Shown: positions 51,486 to 61,025, numbered from the stretch's first letter. The stretch is 64,000 bases of DNA from Anthocerotibacter panamensis C109 (GCF_018389385.1 NZ_CP062698.1:2421501-2485500), one strand, 5' to 3'. The notes: generated from the letters alone by a model not told the origin. Numbers and translations: made by a program.

Positions 51486-52827
51486 GCAGACTCAGAAATT
51501 CCTGCCTTTTAGGTGTACTCCAGTACGTTGCGTTAGCGGGAAAGCACTTTATCTGGCGAGTGATCCATATATTCACACCCTGTAGGGCGCTTTTTCCAAG
51601 GAATTCAAGGCATGTAATCCACTCTTCTTTAAGGTCGTACACTGGAGATGACGCAGTGGAGCAGAGGAGTTGATAGCCATGCCGAGCCAGGAGATTATCC
51701 ATTGACGAGCCACCCATAGCCTTTTGAATACGCAACAATCCCAGAATGGCCTCTGGAGCTTTATTATCAATCTCCGATGCTCTATTGTAGTATTCAAAAG
51801 CTCTGGATAACATGTCTCTAAGCTCCTCATTATAGCCCAGTCTAAAAAGTGCCATTGCTTCTATATTTTTATCCTTAAAGCTAATAGCATAATCAAGAAC
51901 TTTAATGAGGGTTTCCTCTGCTTCATCATGCTGTCCGCTCCGGGTAAGTGCATAGCCCATATTGAGGTAGAGTGCCTTTTTATCATGTATTTGCGAGTCA
52001 ATAATATCAGCTTTATGATAAAGCGCAGTAGCTTTAGGCCAATCCTCCAAAGTATAAGCAATGAGTCCTTGTCCTTCAAAAATAGAGCGCATCATACCGG
52101 GGAATCGTTCAACATATACTTCTAGCATTTGCTCAGCACGAATATAAAAGTCATTCGCTTGCTCTAGGGCTCCGCGATGGAGTGCAGTATGCCCCTGTCC
52201 TATCAACACCCGCGCCGCATATTCTGTCAGTCCATGCTCTTCAGCTATCACTAGTGTCTGTTGATAATAGGTATCTGCTTCACTCAAGTACTCAACTCCT
52301 TGCCCAGCCATCCCATGACGGCAAAGAGCAAGATCTAATAAGTTTTCTGAAACAGCTTCCGGGCTAACTTTTTGAGTATCTTGATTTGTTAGCTCAACCG
52401 CTTTGATAAGTTCGTCAACAGCTCTTTGATACTCCCGCAGCGTCATCAATGCCTGAGCTTTTCTAACATGCTCTGCGGCAAGGGCAGATCTTCGCTGTCC
52501 TGAAATCCCACCCCGACGCGGAGGTCGGGGTTGAGCCGGAGCCTGCACGATCTCTACTTCAGTCTCTTCACGTTCACATTCCTCAATGACTTCCTGAAGT
52601 ACCAATCGCCACAAAATAGATTTCGGAACACCCATCGCCTGCGAGAGTGCAGCGATAGTTCTCTTTTCGGGAATAATCCCCTTCTTGAGCGCGTACTTAA
52701 AAATGGTGGGCTGCTTGCCCACTCGATTTGCCAGAGAATTGAGATTTTGCTCCTGACGCTCTAGCCAGTCGGAGACCCAGCGACCTAAAGCAGAACATTC
52801 GTCAGGGGGGAGGGAACGTACAGGCAT
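51439..52827 (-). CDS. HTH-TPR regulator-like protein
   Basis: A 462-residue protein. Residues about 10-75 look like an XRE-type helix-turn-helix (LNSLANRVGKQPTIFKYALK, IAALSQAMGVPKSILWRL). After a Pro/Arg-rich linker (about 95-108) come TPR-like helical pairs to about residue 400 (EYQRAVDELIKAVEL, EYLSEADTYYQQTLVIAEEH, ALTRSGQHDEAEETLIKVL). Such proteins often bind peptides or partner proteins with the TPR part. Codon use is more AT-rich than in the neighbouring core genes, a sign of transfer. It may control the toxin genes next to it; that is inference. Confidence 0.75.
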   Translation of the reverse strand: MPVRSLPPDECSALGRWVSDWLERQEQNLNSLANRVGKQPTIFKYALKKGIIPEKRTIAALSQAMGVPKSILWRLVLQEVIEECEREETEVEIVQAPAQPRPPRRGGISGQRRSALAAEHVRKAQALMTLREYQRAVDELIKAVELTNQDTQKVSPEAVSENLLDLALCRHGMAGQGVEYLSEADTYYQQTLVIAEEHGLTEYAARVLIGQGHTALHRGALEQANDFYIRAEQMLEVYVERFPGMMRSIFEGQGLIAYTLEDWPKATALYHKADIIDSQIHDKKALYLNMGYALTRSGQHDEAEETLIKVLDYAISFKDKNIEAMALFRLGYNEELRDMLSRAFEYYNRASEIDNKAPEAILGLLRIQKAMGGSSMDNLLARHGYQLLCSTASSPVYDLKEEWITCLEFLGKSALQGVNIWITRQIKCFPANATYWSTPKRQEFLSLLNHLAEEAKYPYSAD

Positions 52828-52976
52828 CGGTCTATAGCGGGGAAGGTTAGTATTATTACCTTATACTTTATAAGATTAGTCTATGTAAATACGTATTTCT
52901 ACCAAATCCTTTATTTGAGTATTGTTTAGGGTATGGCTCAGTGCTAATCTTTCGATACAGAATACACTCTCTGGCA

Positions 52977-53174
52977 ATGCAATATATAACCGTGACCCAT
53001 GTGGCGATAAGCCGAAAAGCACAGGGGCTGCGTAGTTCCACGCGCCAAGCTGTCTTATACCAACTGCACAAGCAGGGGCTCATACCCAAATGTTTTCTCG
53101 TGGGCACAACATTTCAAATCCCTGAAAAGTTGGCCATCGAGAAGTTAGGTTATCTTCCAGAACTCCCAGACTGA
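52977..53174 (+). CDS. small excisionase-like HTH protein
   Basis: A 65-residue protein. YITVTHVAISRKAQGLRSSTRQ, then LYQLHKQGLIPKCFLVGTT and FQIPEKL follow the pattern of small DNA-binding proteins of the excisionase/MerR-like HTH type (a recognition helix, then a short wing with an aromatic and IP). The frame is open to 52941; I chose the ATG giving MQYITVTHV. It diverges from the HTH-TPR gene. It may be a control gene or a trace of a mobile element. Confidence 0.5.
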   Translation: MQYITVTHVAISRKAQGLRSSTRQAVLYQLHKQGLIPKCFLVGTTFQIPEKLAIEKLGYLPELPD

Positions 53175-53237
53175 GTCCGTACTCGTCATGAGATCCACCG
53201 GCTGTAACCCGCGCACATTCTACCCGAGAACTCCTCT

Positions 53238-53768
53238 ATGAGCATGGTCCGTATTTACAAGACTTCAACTTTCATCCTCGAAGAATATCCTGATGGCGTC
53301 TGTGTGCTCCTGCGCGACGGGGAGCTACCCTTCTATGCCGACCACATCCGTTGGTTCGACAACTGGGGCGACGACATTGACCTGAGCCTGATGGCCCCGA
53401 CTTTGGTTGCACGCCCTGACCTGCCCACGCAGGCGCTCACCGCCCCTGGTGGGCTCATCGTCTCCCCCGTTTTTTTTCATGGGAAAGGCACAGACTTGGA
53501 CTACCGGTGGGGGTTTGCGATTGAGAATATGCTCGGAGCCTTGAGTCTGACCAATCTTTTTGGAGAGATTTTGTATCCTGCGGTGCAGACGGCCTATTGC
53601 CTGAGCGAATCTCCAGATAACTGGTCCTTGGCGGAAACCTACAAGCTCCGCAGGACGTATCCGCCCTTGGTCCCGCCTTATGTCATCCGGGCACTGGAAG
53701 ACATGGTTTGGTATCCACTGACTGCGGGTATCGCCAAACCCACACAATTGCTCACCTACCAGCTCTAG
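53238..53768 (+). CDS. hypothetical protein
   Basis: A 176-residue acidic/neutral protein rich in Trp and Tyr, with no signal peptide or membrane segment. Segments such as LRDGELPFYADHIRWFDNWG and the Pro-rich RRTYPPLVPPYVIRAL are distinctive, but I do not recognise a family. The ATG lies 64 bp after the small HTH gene on the same strand, and GC content is closer to the core genome than that of the HTH-TPR gene. The 217 bp that follow hold nothing I can name. Confidence 0.6.
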   Translation: MSMVRIYKTSTFILEEYPDGVCVLLRDGELPFYADHIRWFDNWGDDIDLSLMAPTLVARPDLPTQALTAPGGLIVSPVFFHGKGTDLDYRWGFAIENMLGALSLTNLFGEILYPAVQTAYCLSESPDNWSLAETYKLRRTYPPLVPPYVIRALEDMVWYPLTAGIAKPTQLLTYQL

Positions 53769-53985
53769 ACGCGAGCTAGAGGCGCTATATGAGCACTTCT
53801 CAATGAGCTGTGTCTACTAAGGTCCGACTTTTCTAATCGAGCAGTATCCCGGATGACCAACAGATCTGCGAGAGCTTTTTGGAGTAGTGCCGCCATCCAA
53901 GTTATGCACCAAGCTACAGGATGCGTTAGCGGGGATGGCATGTGTAAAGCAAGGTATCCATAAAGGCAGATGGGCTAAAAAGTTT

Positions 53986-55290
53986 TTACAATTGCCCGCG
54001 CTGCTTCACGCTTAAATAAGCATCTACCAATTTCGTACTCAGCGTCAGGGCGGGGCTGTCGAGGACGAGGGCTCCCCGGCTCTGGAGGACGCGAAGCGCT
54101 GCGGCTCGTTGGCGCAAAAGTTGTAGGGCGACGGCTTTTTGGTAGATTTCGGTGGACGTTTGGGGGATGGTGCGGGCATAGTGTGCGATCACAGGGTCTT
54201 GGAAGGTGACACAGAAAGGTAGGTGACGGGGGGCGAGTTTGCCCAAGGCAGCGAGTAGTTCCGCAGAAGCTTGGGGATCGATGAGGTCGGTGAGGACAAC
54301 GACGAGTGCCCTGCGGGGGTTTTGGGCGAGGACTTGGGCTATGGCTGCGGTATAGTCCGGTTCGACGAGTTGGGGGTCGTGGTTATAGACGCGCTGGAGA
54401 ATGGCTTCTAAGTGGCTGCGGCCCCGTCCTGGAGGAACGAGGATGCGCAACTCACTATCAAAAACACCCAAACCCACCCGGTCGCCCCGGCTGATGCCCG
54501 CCAGGGTCAACGCCAACGCCGCATTAAGTGCCCAATCATATTTGCGGATACCCTCGACTTCGGTCAGCATCATCCGTCCACCATCGAGCAAAATCAGCAA
54601 CGTCTGGTCACGCTCCTGCTGAAAAGTACGGACAATTGGTCGCCCGAGGCGGGCGGTAGCTTTCCAGTCGATAAAGCGCATGTCATCCCCCACCCCGTAT
54701 TCGCGCAGATCCGCAAATTCCGTGCTTACACCGGGACGGTTGCGCGGTCGGAGGCTGCCGTACTGGGTCAGCCGTACAGACAATTCCTTGAGGCCCTCCA
54801 GATCCGGGTAGACAATGAACTCTTGGGCCATGCCTACCTCCAATCGCCGCCAACACAGACCGAGGGGGCTCAGGATATGGACTTGGGCAGGGGGTAGGGC
54901 ATAAGTTCCCCGCTGGGTGGGGGAGACAGTATACGTGCGTTCGAGGGTGGCTTTGGCCTCCAGGGTTCCACGCAGGGTCCGTGGGGTAACGGTGACTGCC
55001 CAAGCGATAGGTTCCACCAGTTCGTAGGTAAGCGTGCGTTGGCTGGGATTGGTGAGCGTGAGCGTGATGGGATTATCCCGCCCCAAAGAGAACCGCGCGG
55101 CAAAACTGCGCTCCAGAGCCATAGAACCAGTCTGGCGGTAGTCCCACCCCACCAACCCCAGGACCAGACCATTCCAGAGGAGTATGCCCCATCCCGTTCC
55201 AGGGACGAAAAAATCCAAAAGCCCCAAGCTCAGACCCAGAGCCAGAAGCCCCAGACCGCTACGGGTAACTCTGGGCCAAGAGCGCCCCAC
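53986..55290 (-). CDS. DUF58 family protein
   Basis: A 434-residue protein with two N-terminal membrane helices (about 9-48), a beta-rich middle part and a C-terminal von Willebrand-A-like DUF58 domain. The family block is seen near residues 185-240: STEFADLREYGVGDDMRFID, WKATARLGRP, then LLILLDGGR with the MIDAS-like Asp. DUF58 genes often go with a MoxR ATPase that is not present here. It lies three bases beyond the stop of the binding-protein gene on the same strand, so both are likely one transcript. Confidence 0.85.
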   Translation of the reverse strand: MGRSWPRVTRSGLGLLALGLSLGLLDFFVPGTGWGILLWNGLVLGLVGWDYRQTGSMALERSFAARFSLGRDNPITLTLTNPSQRTLTYELVEPIAWAVTVTPRTLRGTLEAKATLERTYTVSPTQRGTYALPPAQVHILSPLGLCWRRLEVGMAQEFIVYPDLEGLKELSVRLTQYGSLRPRNRPGVSTEFADLREYGVGDDMRFIDWKATARLGRPIVRTFQQERDQTLLILLDGGRMMLTEVEGIRKYDWALNAALALTLAGISRGDRVGLGVFDSELRILVPPGRGRSHLEAILQRVYNHDPQLVEPDYTAAIAQVLAQNPRRALVVVLTDLIDPQASAELLAALGKLAPRHLPFCVTFQDPVIAHYARTIPQTSTEIYQKAVALQLLRQRAAALRVLQSRGALVLDSPALTLSTKLVDAYLSVKQRGQL

Positions 55291-55293
55291 CAG

Positions 55294-56445
55294 CTAGGCC
55301 GTGGGCTGTTTGTAAGGAACAAACTTTTTGTCTTGAATGACAAATACATCGAAGGGGGCATTGGCTGGATCGCCGTTGGCGTCAAAGGTGAGCACCCCGC
55401 CCAAGCCCTTGAAATCCTTTACCTCACGGACCGCTTTGACGATGGCTGCCCGGTCAGTACTCCCAGCTAGTTTGACCGCCTCCAGGAGCAGACGGGTGGC
55501 GTCGTAGGTGTAGGTGCCGAAGGCGGTCGGGGAGTCATTGTACTTGGCTTTGTAGGCACCGAGGAATTTGCTGCTGTCAAGGACACGCACCCCACTGACG
55601 TAGATCTTGTCAGATCGGTTACCGACGGTGTTGATGAAGTCTTGGACTTCGGTGCCATCACCGCTCTGGAAGTTTCCGGTAAAACCAATCTCCCGAGCCT
55701 GATTGACGATGAGCCCCGCTTCGGTGAAGACGCCTCCAAAGAAGAGAGCGTCTGGATTGAGCCCCTTGATCTTGGTCAGCACCCCCCGAAAGTCCCGGTC
55801 ACCTTCGTTGATGCCCTCGAAAATCATGACTTTAGCCCCGCCCGCCTCTACTGTTTTGCGGAAAGATTCCGCCAAGCCTTGCCCGTAGGCGGTCTTGTTG
55901 TGCAGGATCGCAAACGTCTTTGATTTGAGGACTTTCAGGGCGAAATTGGCCCCAATCGGCCCCTGTTGATTGTCGGTGCCCACTACCCGAAAGACGTTGG
56001 TAAAGCCCTGTTTGGTCAAGAGCGGGTTGGTGCTGCCTGGAGAAATCATCAGCAGATTCGCCCGATTGTAGACTTGGGAGGCGGGAATGGAGCAGCCCGA
56101 GTTGAAGTGACCGACTACCCCGACCAACCCATCGGTGCTCACCATTTTTTGGGCCACAATCGAGGCTTCGCGCGGTTGGGCCTGATCGTCTCCAGGGATG
56201 ACCTCGACTTGTTTGCCTAGGATTCCGCCTTGGGCGTTGATCTCGTCTACGGCTAGTTTGGCTGAGCGGACCATATCTTCGCCGAATACTGCCTGCGAAC
56301 CGGAGATAGGGCCTGCCACTCCGATATAAATCTTTCCGCCGCCGGTGCTATTGGTGCCGGTGGTCGAGGTCCCCGTATTGCTCTGTGTGCTACACCCCAT
56401 CAGGGTTAGGACCAGCGATCCTGCTATCACCACACGTCGTTTCAT
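55294..56445 (-). CDS. Liv-type amino-acid ABC transporter binding lipoprotein
   Basis: A 383-residue periplasmic binding protein. The lipobox LTLMGC puts the lipid on Cys18, followed by a Ser/Thr/Gly linker. The two Rossmann-like lobes are typical of LivJ/LivK: IYIGVAGPISGSQAVFGED, EVIPGDDQAQP, VVGHFNSGCSIPASQ, and GTYTYDATRLLLEAV. It binds branched-chain or related amino acids and feeds an ABC permease; a LivH-type permease gene lies at 61426. I chose MKRRVVIAG; four residues earlier is another ATG. It is divergent from the kinase gene. Confidence 0.92.
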   Translation of the reverse strand: MKRRVVIAGSLVLTLMGCSTQSNTGTSTTGTNSTGGGKIYIGVAGPISGSQAVFGEDMVRSAKLAVDEINAQGGILGKQVEVIPGDDQAQPREASIVAQKMVSTDGLVGVVGHFNSGCSIPASQVYNRANLLMISPGSTNPLLTKQGFTNVFRVVGTDNQQGPIGANFALKVLKSKTFAILHNKTAYGQGLAESFRKTVEAGGAKVMIFEGINEGDRDFRGVLTKIKGLNPDALFFGGVFTEAGLIVNQAREIGFTGNFQSGDGTEVQDFINTVGNRSDKIYVSGVRVLDSSKFLGAYKAKYNDSPTAFGTYTYDATRLLLEAVKLAGSTDRAAIVKAVREVKDFKGLGGVLTFDANGDPANAPFDVFVIQDKKFVPYKQPTA

Positions 56446-56612
56446 CTCAAACTCCAAAACGTAAGTAGCACCGGCACAAACTCTAGCAAAGCTGGGCTTC
56501 TGGGCAGAATAGCACTAGAAACACTAGGGCAAAAAGAACTCTGCTGCCATTCCTTAACTTTATCTCCTATCCGCTATGATTGGGTATCCCGGTTCCATCC
56601 CCAAGACCACCC

Positions 56613-58091
56613 ATGGATAGTTCCACCTCCACCGAAATCGGCGCGTTGGACCAGCCCATTGGGGGCCGTTACCAGCTCCTTGCCTATATCAATGGCGGAG
56701 GCATGGGCCGGGTCTACCAAGCTCGGGATACCCGCCTCGCTAACAAAGTCGTTGCGATTAAAGTTTTGGCTCTGGCGTTAGGGGGTAGCCCGGAGTCTTT
56801 AGCTCAAATGCGCCAGCGCTTCGAGCAGGAGGCCCAACTGAGCGCCCTCTTGGGCGGGCATCCCCGGATCATTCAGGTCACCGACTATGGAGTAGAGCAG
56901 AGCCAGCCCTATCTGGTCATGGAATACCTCCAAGGACGGACCCTGAATGAGGTGATCCAGCAGGAGAGCCCCCTCGAGCCGGAGCGGGTGGTGCGCCTCG
57001 CGCTCCAGATCTGCGAAGGACTACATTATGCCCACACGCTCCAGACCACCCTAGGAGAGCGGACGATCACAGGCGTCATCCACCGCGATGTGAAAGCGAG
57101 CAATTTTTTCCTCTTGGACGAGGGGACCTTGGGGGAGACTGTCAAGATTCTGGACTTTGGCATCGCCAAAGCCATTTCCGAGGTGAGTGTGGCCTTAGGC
57201 ACCAATATAAACTTCGTTGGATCTTGGCTGTGCGCCTCGCCAGAGCAGATGCGCGGCGAGATTTTGGACCCCCGCTCGGATATCTACTCTCTGGGGATCG
57301 TCCTCTATGAAATGTTGACCGGTCTTGTCCCTTTCCAGCCCGAGACAAATACCCTGACCGGCTGGTATCAGACCCACAACTTCATCCCCGCCACACCCAT
57401 CGACCAACTTACCCTCACCCGCCCAGTCCCTCCAGCCCTAGCTGCTGTAGTCATGTCCTGTCTGGCGAAAGACCGCGAGGATCGTCCTCTGGACATGAAG
57501 ACGCTGGGAGAACAGTTGACCCAAGCCCTCCAACCCCGCCGCTTGCCCCCGCCATCTGCCCCTGATGCCATCCCTGCCCTGACGCCCTTGCCGTCTCCCG
57601 CCCCTGACGCCATCCTTACCGTGCTGCCCTTGCCGAAAGTGCCCGCTTCGCGCAAGGGATTAGTCGTTGGGGCAGCCCTCCTCCTCACGGTGTTGCTTGG
57701 CGTCTTATGGCCTTTTGTCCTCTCCCGCGTCCTCTCTCGGGCCATCCCCACAGTACTTCCTTCCGATGCTGTACCGGATACGACGCCCAACCGCACCCAA
57801 CCCCCACAATCCGCTCCAGTCCAACCGGGCCAACCACTCCCACCTCCACCGATCAAACCGCGCACCGCGCCCGCCGCTGCGAAACGACAAAGTTCACCGC
57901 AGCCCAAAGCTGCCGCTCGGCAGACGACCCCGCGTGAACAACCCCGGCAGGCGCGTCGCCGTGATAGCACGTCTGGCAGGAGAACAGCTCCAGGCCAACT
58001 ATTCAGAGCAAACCCGCGGACCCTCGCCCCTGATTGCTACGATCCCCGCCTCAAATTGACTGACTTTCGCTGCCGCAACCGCAAAAACTGA
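56613..58091 (+). CDS. membrane-anchored Ser/Thr protein kinase
   Basis: A 492-residue Hanks-type kinase. Glycine loop INGGGMGRVYQA, Lys50 in VVAIKVLAL, catalytic VIHRDVKASNFFLL, DFGIAK, and the APE-like CASPEQMRGE are all present. A membrane helix lies at about 349-372 (GLVVGAALLLTVLLGVLWPF), followed by a Pro/Arg-rich periplasmic part of about 120 residues ending CYDPRLKLTDFRC with two Cys. This is the layout of cyanobacterial Spk kinases. The ATG chosen gives MDSSTSTEIG; a TTG 33 bp upstream would give a longer frame. Confidence 0.9.
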   Translation: MDSSTSTEIGALDQPIGGRYQLLAYINGGGMGRVYQARDTRLANKVVAIKVLALALGGSPESLAQMRQRFEQEAQLSALLGGHPRIIQVTDYGVEQSQPYLVMEYLQGRTLNEVIQQESPLEPERVVRLALQICEGLHYAHTLQTTLGERTITGVIHRDVKASNFFLLDEGTLGETVKILDFGIAKAISEVSVALGTNINFVGSWLCASPEQMRGEILDPRSDIYSLGIVLYEMLTGLVPFQPETNTLTGWYQTHNFIPATPIDQLTLTRPVPPALAAVVMSCLAKDREDRPLDMKTLGEQLTQALQPRRLPPPSAPDAIPALTPLPSPAPDAILTVLPLPKVPASRKGLVVGAALLLTVLLGVLWPFVLSRVLSRAIPTVLPSDAVPDTTPNRTQPPQSAPVQPGQPLPPPPIKPRTAPAAAKRQSSPQPKAAARQTTPREQPRQARRRDSTSGRRTAPGQLFRANPRTLAPDCYDPRLKLTDFRCRNRKN

Positions 58092-58167
58092 CGCTGCCAG
58101 CGGGCCTTGATTGCTACTTCTGCGGCTACTGGCTACGATGGGTTTTGCCGCGACCCTGGCTGCACCG

Positions 58168-58965
58168 ATGTCCGCTCCATCCGACCCGACTGCAATTCAG
58201 ACTTTCCTCGATACCGTAGCCCGCCTGCGTGAGGATTGCCCCTGGGACCGAGAACAAACGCCCCAAACGCTCTGCCCCTATATCCTGGAAGAGGCGGCGG
58301 AACTGGTAGACGCCATCGAGTCCGGCAATTCCGACGCTGTTTTGGAAGAATTGGGGGATCTGTTGTTACAGGTGGTCCTCCAGACCCAGATCTATAGTGA
58401 GCAGGGAACCTTTGACTTCGCCCAGGTCTGCGCCCGGATCAATGCCAAGATGATCCACCGCCACCCCCATGTCTTTGGCACCACCACGGTTACCTCCAGT
58501 GCCGAAGTAGCCCAGAATTGGGAAGTCCTCAAGGCGCAGGAAAAAGCCCCTCAAGCGCTCAGTGAAAAACTCCATAGCTTGCCTAAACACCTCTCCGGCC
58601 TCACTACCGCTCATAAGATTTCCAATAAAGTCGCCCAGATCGGCTTTGAATGGCCGGACCTCGCCGGGGTGCTCGCCAAACTCCAGGAAGAACTGGCTGA
58701 ACTGGAACAAGCCTTGGCTACAGAGACGACCGAGCGCCAAGCAGAGGAGCTGGGGGATGTCCTCTTTACCTTGGTGAATGTGGCCCGTTGGCAGGGATTT
58801 GACAGTGAAACCGCGCTGCGCCAGACCAACCGTCGCTTCCTACAACGCTTTGCCCTAGTCGAGAAACTGGCGGATCGCCCACTCTCGACCTATACCCTGG
58901 CCCAACTCGAAACGCTCTGGCAGCAAGCCAAACAACATGCTGCAAGGCAAGTTAAAGAAATTTAA
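58168..58965 (+). CDS. mazG: nucleoside triphosphate pyrophosphohydrolase MazG
   Basis: A 265-residue protein with two MazG domains. Domain 1: CPWDREQTPQTLCPYILEEA and EELGDLLLQVVLQTQI, with the EExxE and ExxD metal ligands. Domain 2: AKLQEELAELEQAL and AEELGDVLFTLVNVARW. It splits NTPs to NMP and PPi and cleans noncanonical nucleotides. I chose the ATG of MSAPSDPTAI because the family starts close to the CPWD block; the frame is open to 58111. Confidence 0.92.
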   Translation: MSAPSDPTAIQTFLDTVARLREDCPWDREQTPQTLCPYILEEAAELVDAIESGNSDAVLEELGDLLLQVVLQTQIYSEQGTFDFAQVCARINAKMIHRHPHVFGTTTVTSSAEVAQNWEVLKAQEKAPQALSEKLHSLPKHLSGLTTAHKISNKVAQIGFEWPDLAGVLAKLQEELAELEQALATETTERQAEELGDVLFTLVNVARWQGFDSETALRQTNRRFLQRFALVEKLADRPLSTYTLAQLETLWQQAKQHAARQVKEI

Positions 58966-59038
58966 TGTCGATTGAGCCAGTTGGCTCTCCCTTCCCTGGC
59001 GGTTCCAAGAGAAGATATTAAAACCCAATTTTCATGGC

Positions 59039-59455
59039 GTGGGAGCCTTCCGCCCTTGGTTAAGAACCTTGTCTAGCATTGCCCTAACGGTCTTAGTAGT
59101 CGATGACCATGACGGTTTTCGCAGCTCTGTGCGCCAGTTGCTAGAGCGCTCCGACCACTGCCTTAGGGTCCTAGAAGCCCAGTCTGGAGAGGAATGTATA
59201 GCCTTGGTGCTCCAAGACCCCCCCGACTTGATCCTCATGGACATCAATCTATCAGGGCAAAACGGGCTCACCACTACTGCACAGGTGCTCCAACACTTAC
59301 CGAAGATGCCAATATTTCTGATTACCAGCCTGGAAGTAGACGAGTACTTAGAAGAAATCCGGGCGCTGGGTGCCTGGGAAATTATCTCGAAGTGCGATCT
59401 GTCGATGCATAAGCTAGAGCAGTTGATGGAAGGGATTGCCCCCCATGTATCCTGA
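59039..59455 (+). CDS. single-domain response regulator
   Basis: A 138-residue receiver domain without an output domain. Acidic pair D22-D23 in LVVDDHDGF, phosphoacceptor D68 in LILMDINLSG, Thr in FLITSLEV, and Lys in IISKCDLS. The first codon is probably GTG at 59039, though a TTG ten codons later would still leave a full receiver. It overlaps the histidine kinase gene by 11 bp, so they are a pair. Without DNA-binding part it must act by protein contact or pass phosphate on. Confidence 0.85.
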   Translation: MGAFRPWLRTLSSIALTVLVVDDHDGFRSSVRQLLERSDHCLRVLEAQSGEECIALVLQDPPDLILMDINLSGQNGLTTTAQVLQHLPKMPIFLITSLEVDEYLEEIRALGAWEIISKCDLSMHKLEQLMEGIAPHVS

Positions 59456-60482
59456 AGCGATCCATCCCACCAATCCCGACAGTTTTATGGCCTTAGTGGG
59501 TCTGGAGACTTTGGCCCAACTCCAGCAAGCCTTTAGTGAAATATGCCGTGTGCCGGTGGTCTTTACCGACCTCGCCCACCGTCCCTTACTCACCGGTCAG
59601 CAAGACGCCCCCTTCCGCTACAGCGTCCCCATCGAGAGCAACGGCCAGACCGTGGCGTGGCTCGCTTTTGGCCGTAGCGACCAATCCCCCGAAGTCATCC
59701 AAGCCAACGCCGATATCCTGCGCACAGTCGCCAACTTAATCGCCCAACAGGCAGCCATCGCCTACCAGAACAAAGTCCTCAGTCAGCAGATGGTTCACCT
59801 CTCGATAGGGGTGACTCAGGCTCATGAAGAGGAACGCCACCGCATCTCGCGGGAGTTGCACGACGAGATCACCCAAGGACTCTCCAGCATCAGCCTGGGC
59901 CTTGACCTTGCGATGATAGATCTGGACCGGGACAGCCTCACCTACACCGCCCTAGAGCAACTGCACACGCAGGCCACCGACCTGACCAAGCAGGTGCGTA
60001 GTATCAGCCAGGACCTCCGGCCCCCCGCCCTCGACAACTTTGGTCTGGTACCCTCTTTGCGCCAGTACATCAAGCGGTTTGGGCAGCAAAAACAAGCACC
60101 CAGCGTCAGCTTTCAGGTCGAAGGCGAGGTCTACCGACAACCGGCGGACCTGGAGCTTGCCGTCTTCCGGGTCATCCAGGAGGCCATGAACAACGTCTAC
60201 AAACACGCTCAGGCCAAACAGATCATGGTCACTCTGAGCTTTTATGAGGAGCGCATCGAGGTAAGCGTGGTGGACGATGGCCGGGGTTTTACCGTGGGCG
60301 ACGATTTAAACTTCCTGCCCGTGGAGGGCCACCTGGGTCTGGTCGGGATGCAGGAACGGATGGCAGCGGTCGGGGGCAAATGGCGCGTGATCTCCGAACC
60401 GGGCAAGGGTTGTCTGGTTTTTGCCACCTGTCCGAAGCGCAGTGGAGAGCGGACCCTGCTCCCTTTAGAGCATGCTTCCTGA
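59445..60482 (+). CDS. sensor histidine kinase, HisKA_3 type
   Basis: A 345-residue soluble kinase of the NarX/DesK class. Residues 18-105 resemble a short PocR-like sensor domain (LAQLQQAFSEICRVPVVFTD). The H-box is RHRISRELHDEITQGLSS with H139; the ATPase part contains RVIQEAMNNVYKHAQA, VVDDGRGF and GLVGMQERMAAVGG. No membrane helix is seen, so the signal is cytoplasmic. It belongs with the response regulator encoded just upstream. The ATG at 59445 (MYPEAIHP) is preferred to a TTG nine bases earlier. Confidence 0.88.
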   Translation: MYPEAIHPTNPDSFMALVGLETLAQLQQAFSEICRVPVVFTDLAHRPLLTGQQDAPFRYSVPIESNGQTVAWLAFGRSDQSPEVIQANADILRTVANLIAQQAAIAYQNKVLSQQMVHLSIGVTQAHEEERHRISRELHDEITQGLSSISLGLDLAMIDLDRDSLTYTALEQLHTQATDLTKQVRSISQDLRPPALDNFGLVPSLRQYIKRFGQQKQAPSVSFQVEGEVYRQPADLELAVFRVIQEAMNNVYKHAQAKQIMVTLSFYEERIEVSVVDDGRGFTVGDDLNFLPVEGHLGLVGMQERMAAVGGKWRVISEPGKGCLVFATCPKRSGERTLLPLEHAS

Positions 60483-60590
60483 GTAAAAAGTTTATCTGCT
60501 GGGGGATTGATCCCCAGATGAAAAAAGGCACAGTGATGGGATAGAGAGGAATAATGGAGTAGGAATGACCTATCAGCGAGGAACATCCCG

Positions 60591-61025
60591 ATGAGTGACC
60601 TTGGCCTGACCCATGTGGCATTACCCGTTACGAACCTGGACGCCAGTATTGCCTTTTACGCAAAATATGCCCGTATGCAGGTGGTTCATCACCGCCACGA
60701 CCCCAGCACTGGGATCAGGGTCGCCTGGGTAACAGACCAGACGCGTCCTTTTGTAATTGTCCTGATCGAGCAGCCCCAAGTTGAGCACCCGCTCCTGCCC
60801 TCGGCCCATCTCGGGGTCGCCTGTATAAGCCGTGCGGAAGTAGACCGTCTCTGCGCTCTGGCTCAGGATGAGGGGCGTCTGTGCAATGGTCCGGCGGATG
60901 CGGGTCCACCTGTGGGCTATTGGGCTTACCTTGCTGACCCCGATGGACATACGTTAGAGCTGACTTTTGGTCAGGAGGTCGCCTTCACAGTCACCCACCC
61001 GGAACCTGTAGCTGCTTCAGCCTGA
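60591..61025 (+). CDS. VOC-family (glyoxalase/dioxygenase-like) protein
   Basis: A 144-residue vicinal-oxygen-chelate fold. The two beta-alpha-beta-beta-beta units start THVALPVTNLDASIAFYAKY and LGVACISRAEVDRLC; the end YLADPDGHTLELTFGQEV has the usual late Glu metal ligand, and H9 the first. Substrate unknown (glyoxalase, fosfomycin-type or lyase). Alone on the strand after a 108-bp gap. Confidence 0.87.
   Translation: MSDLGLTHVALPVTNLDASIAFYAKYARMQVVHHRHDPSTGIRVAWVTDQTRPFVIVLIEQPQVEHPLLPSAHLGVACISRAEVDRLCALAQDEGRLCNGPADAGPPVGYWAYLADPDGHTLELTFGQEVAFTVTHPEPVAASA

Noticed and set aside
53769..53985. Transposase remnant in the gap after the hypothetical gene
   Set aside because: Both strands were read, but no frame shows a recognisable transposase block.
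57368..57970. Minus-strand frame of 200 codons inside the Ser/Thr kinase gene
   Set aside because: It is the complement of the Pro/Arg-rich kinase tail; low-complexity composition with Gly/Arg bias.
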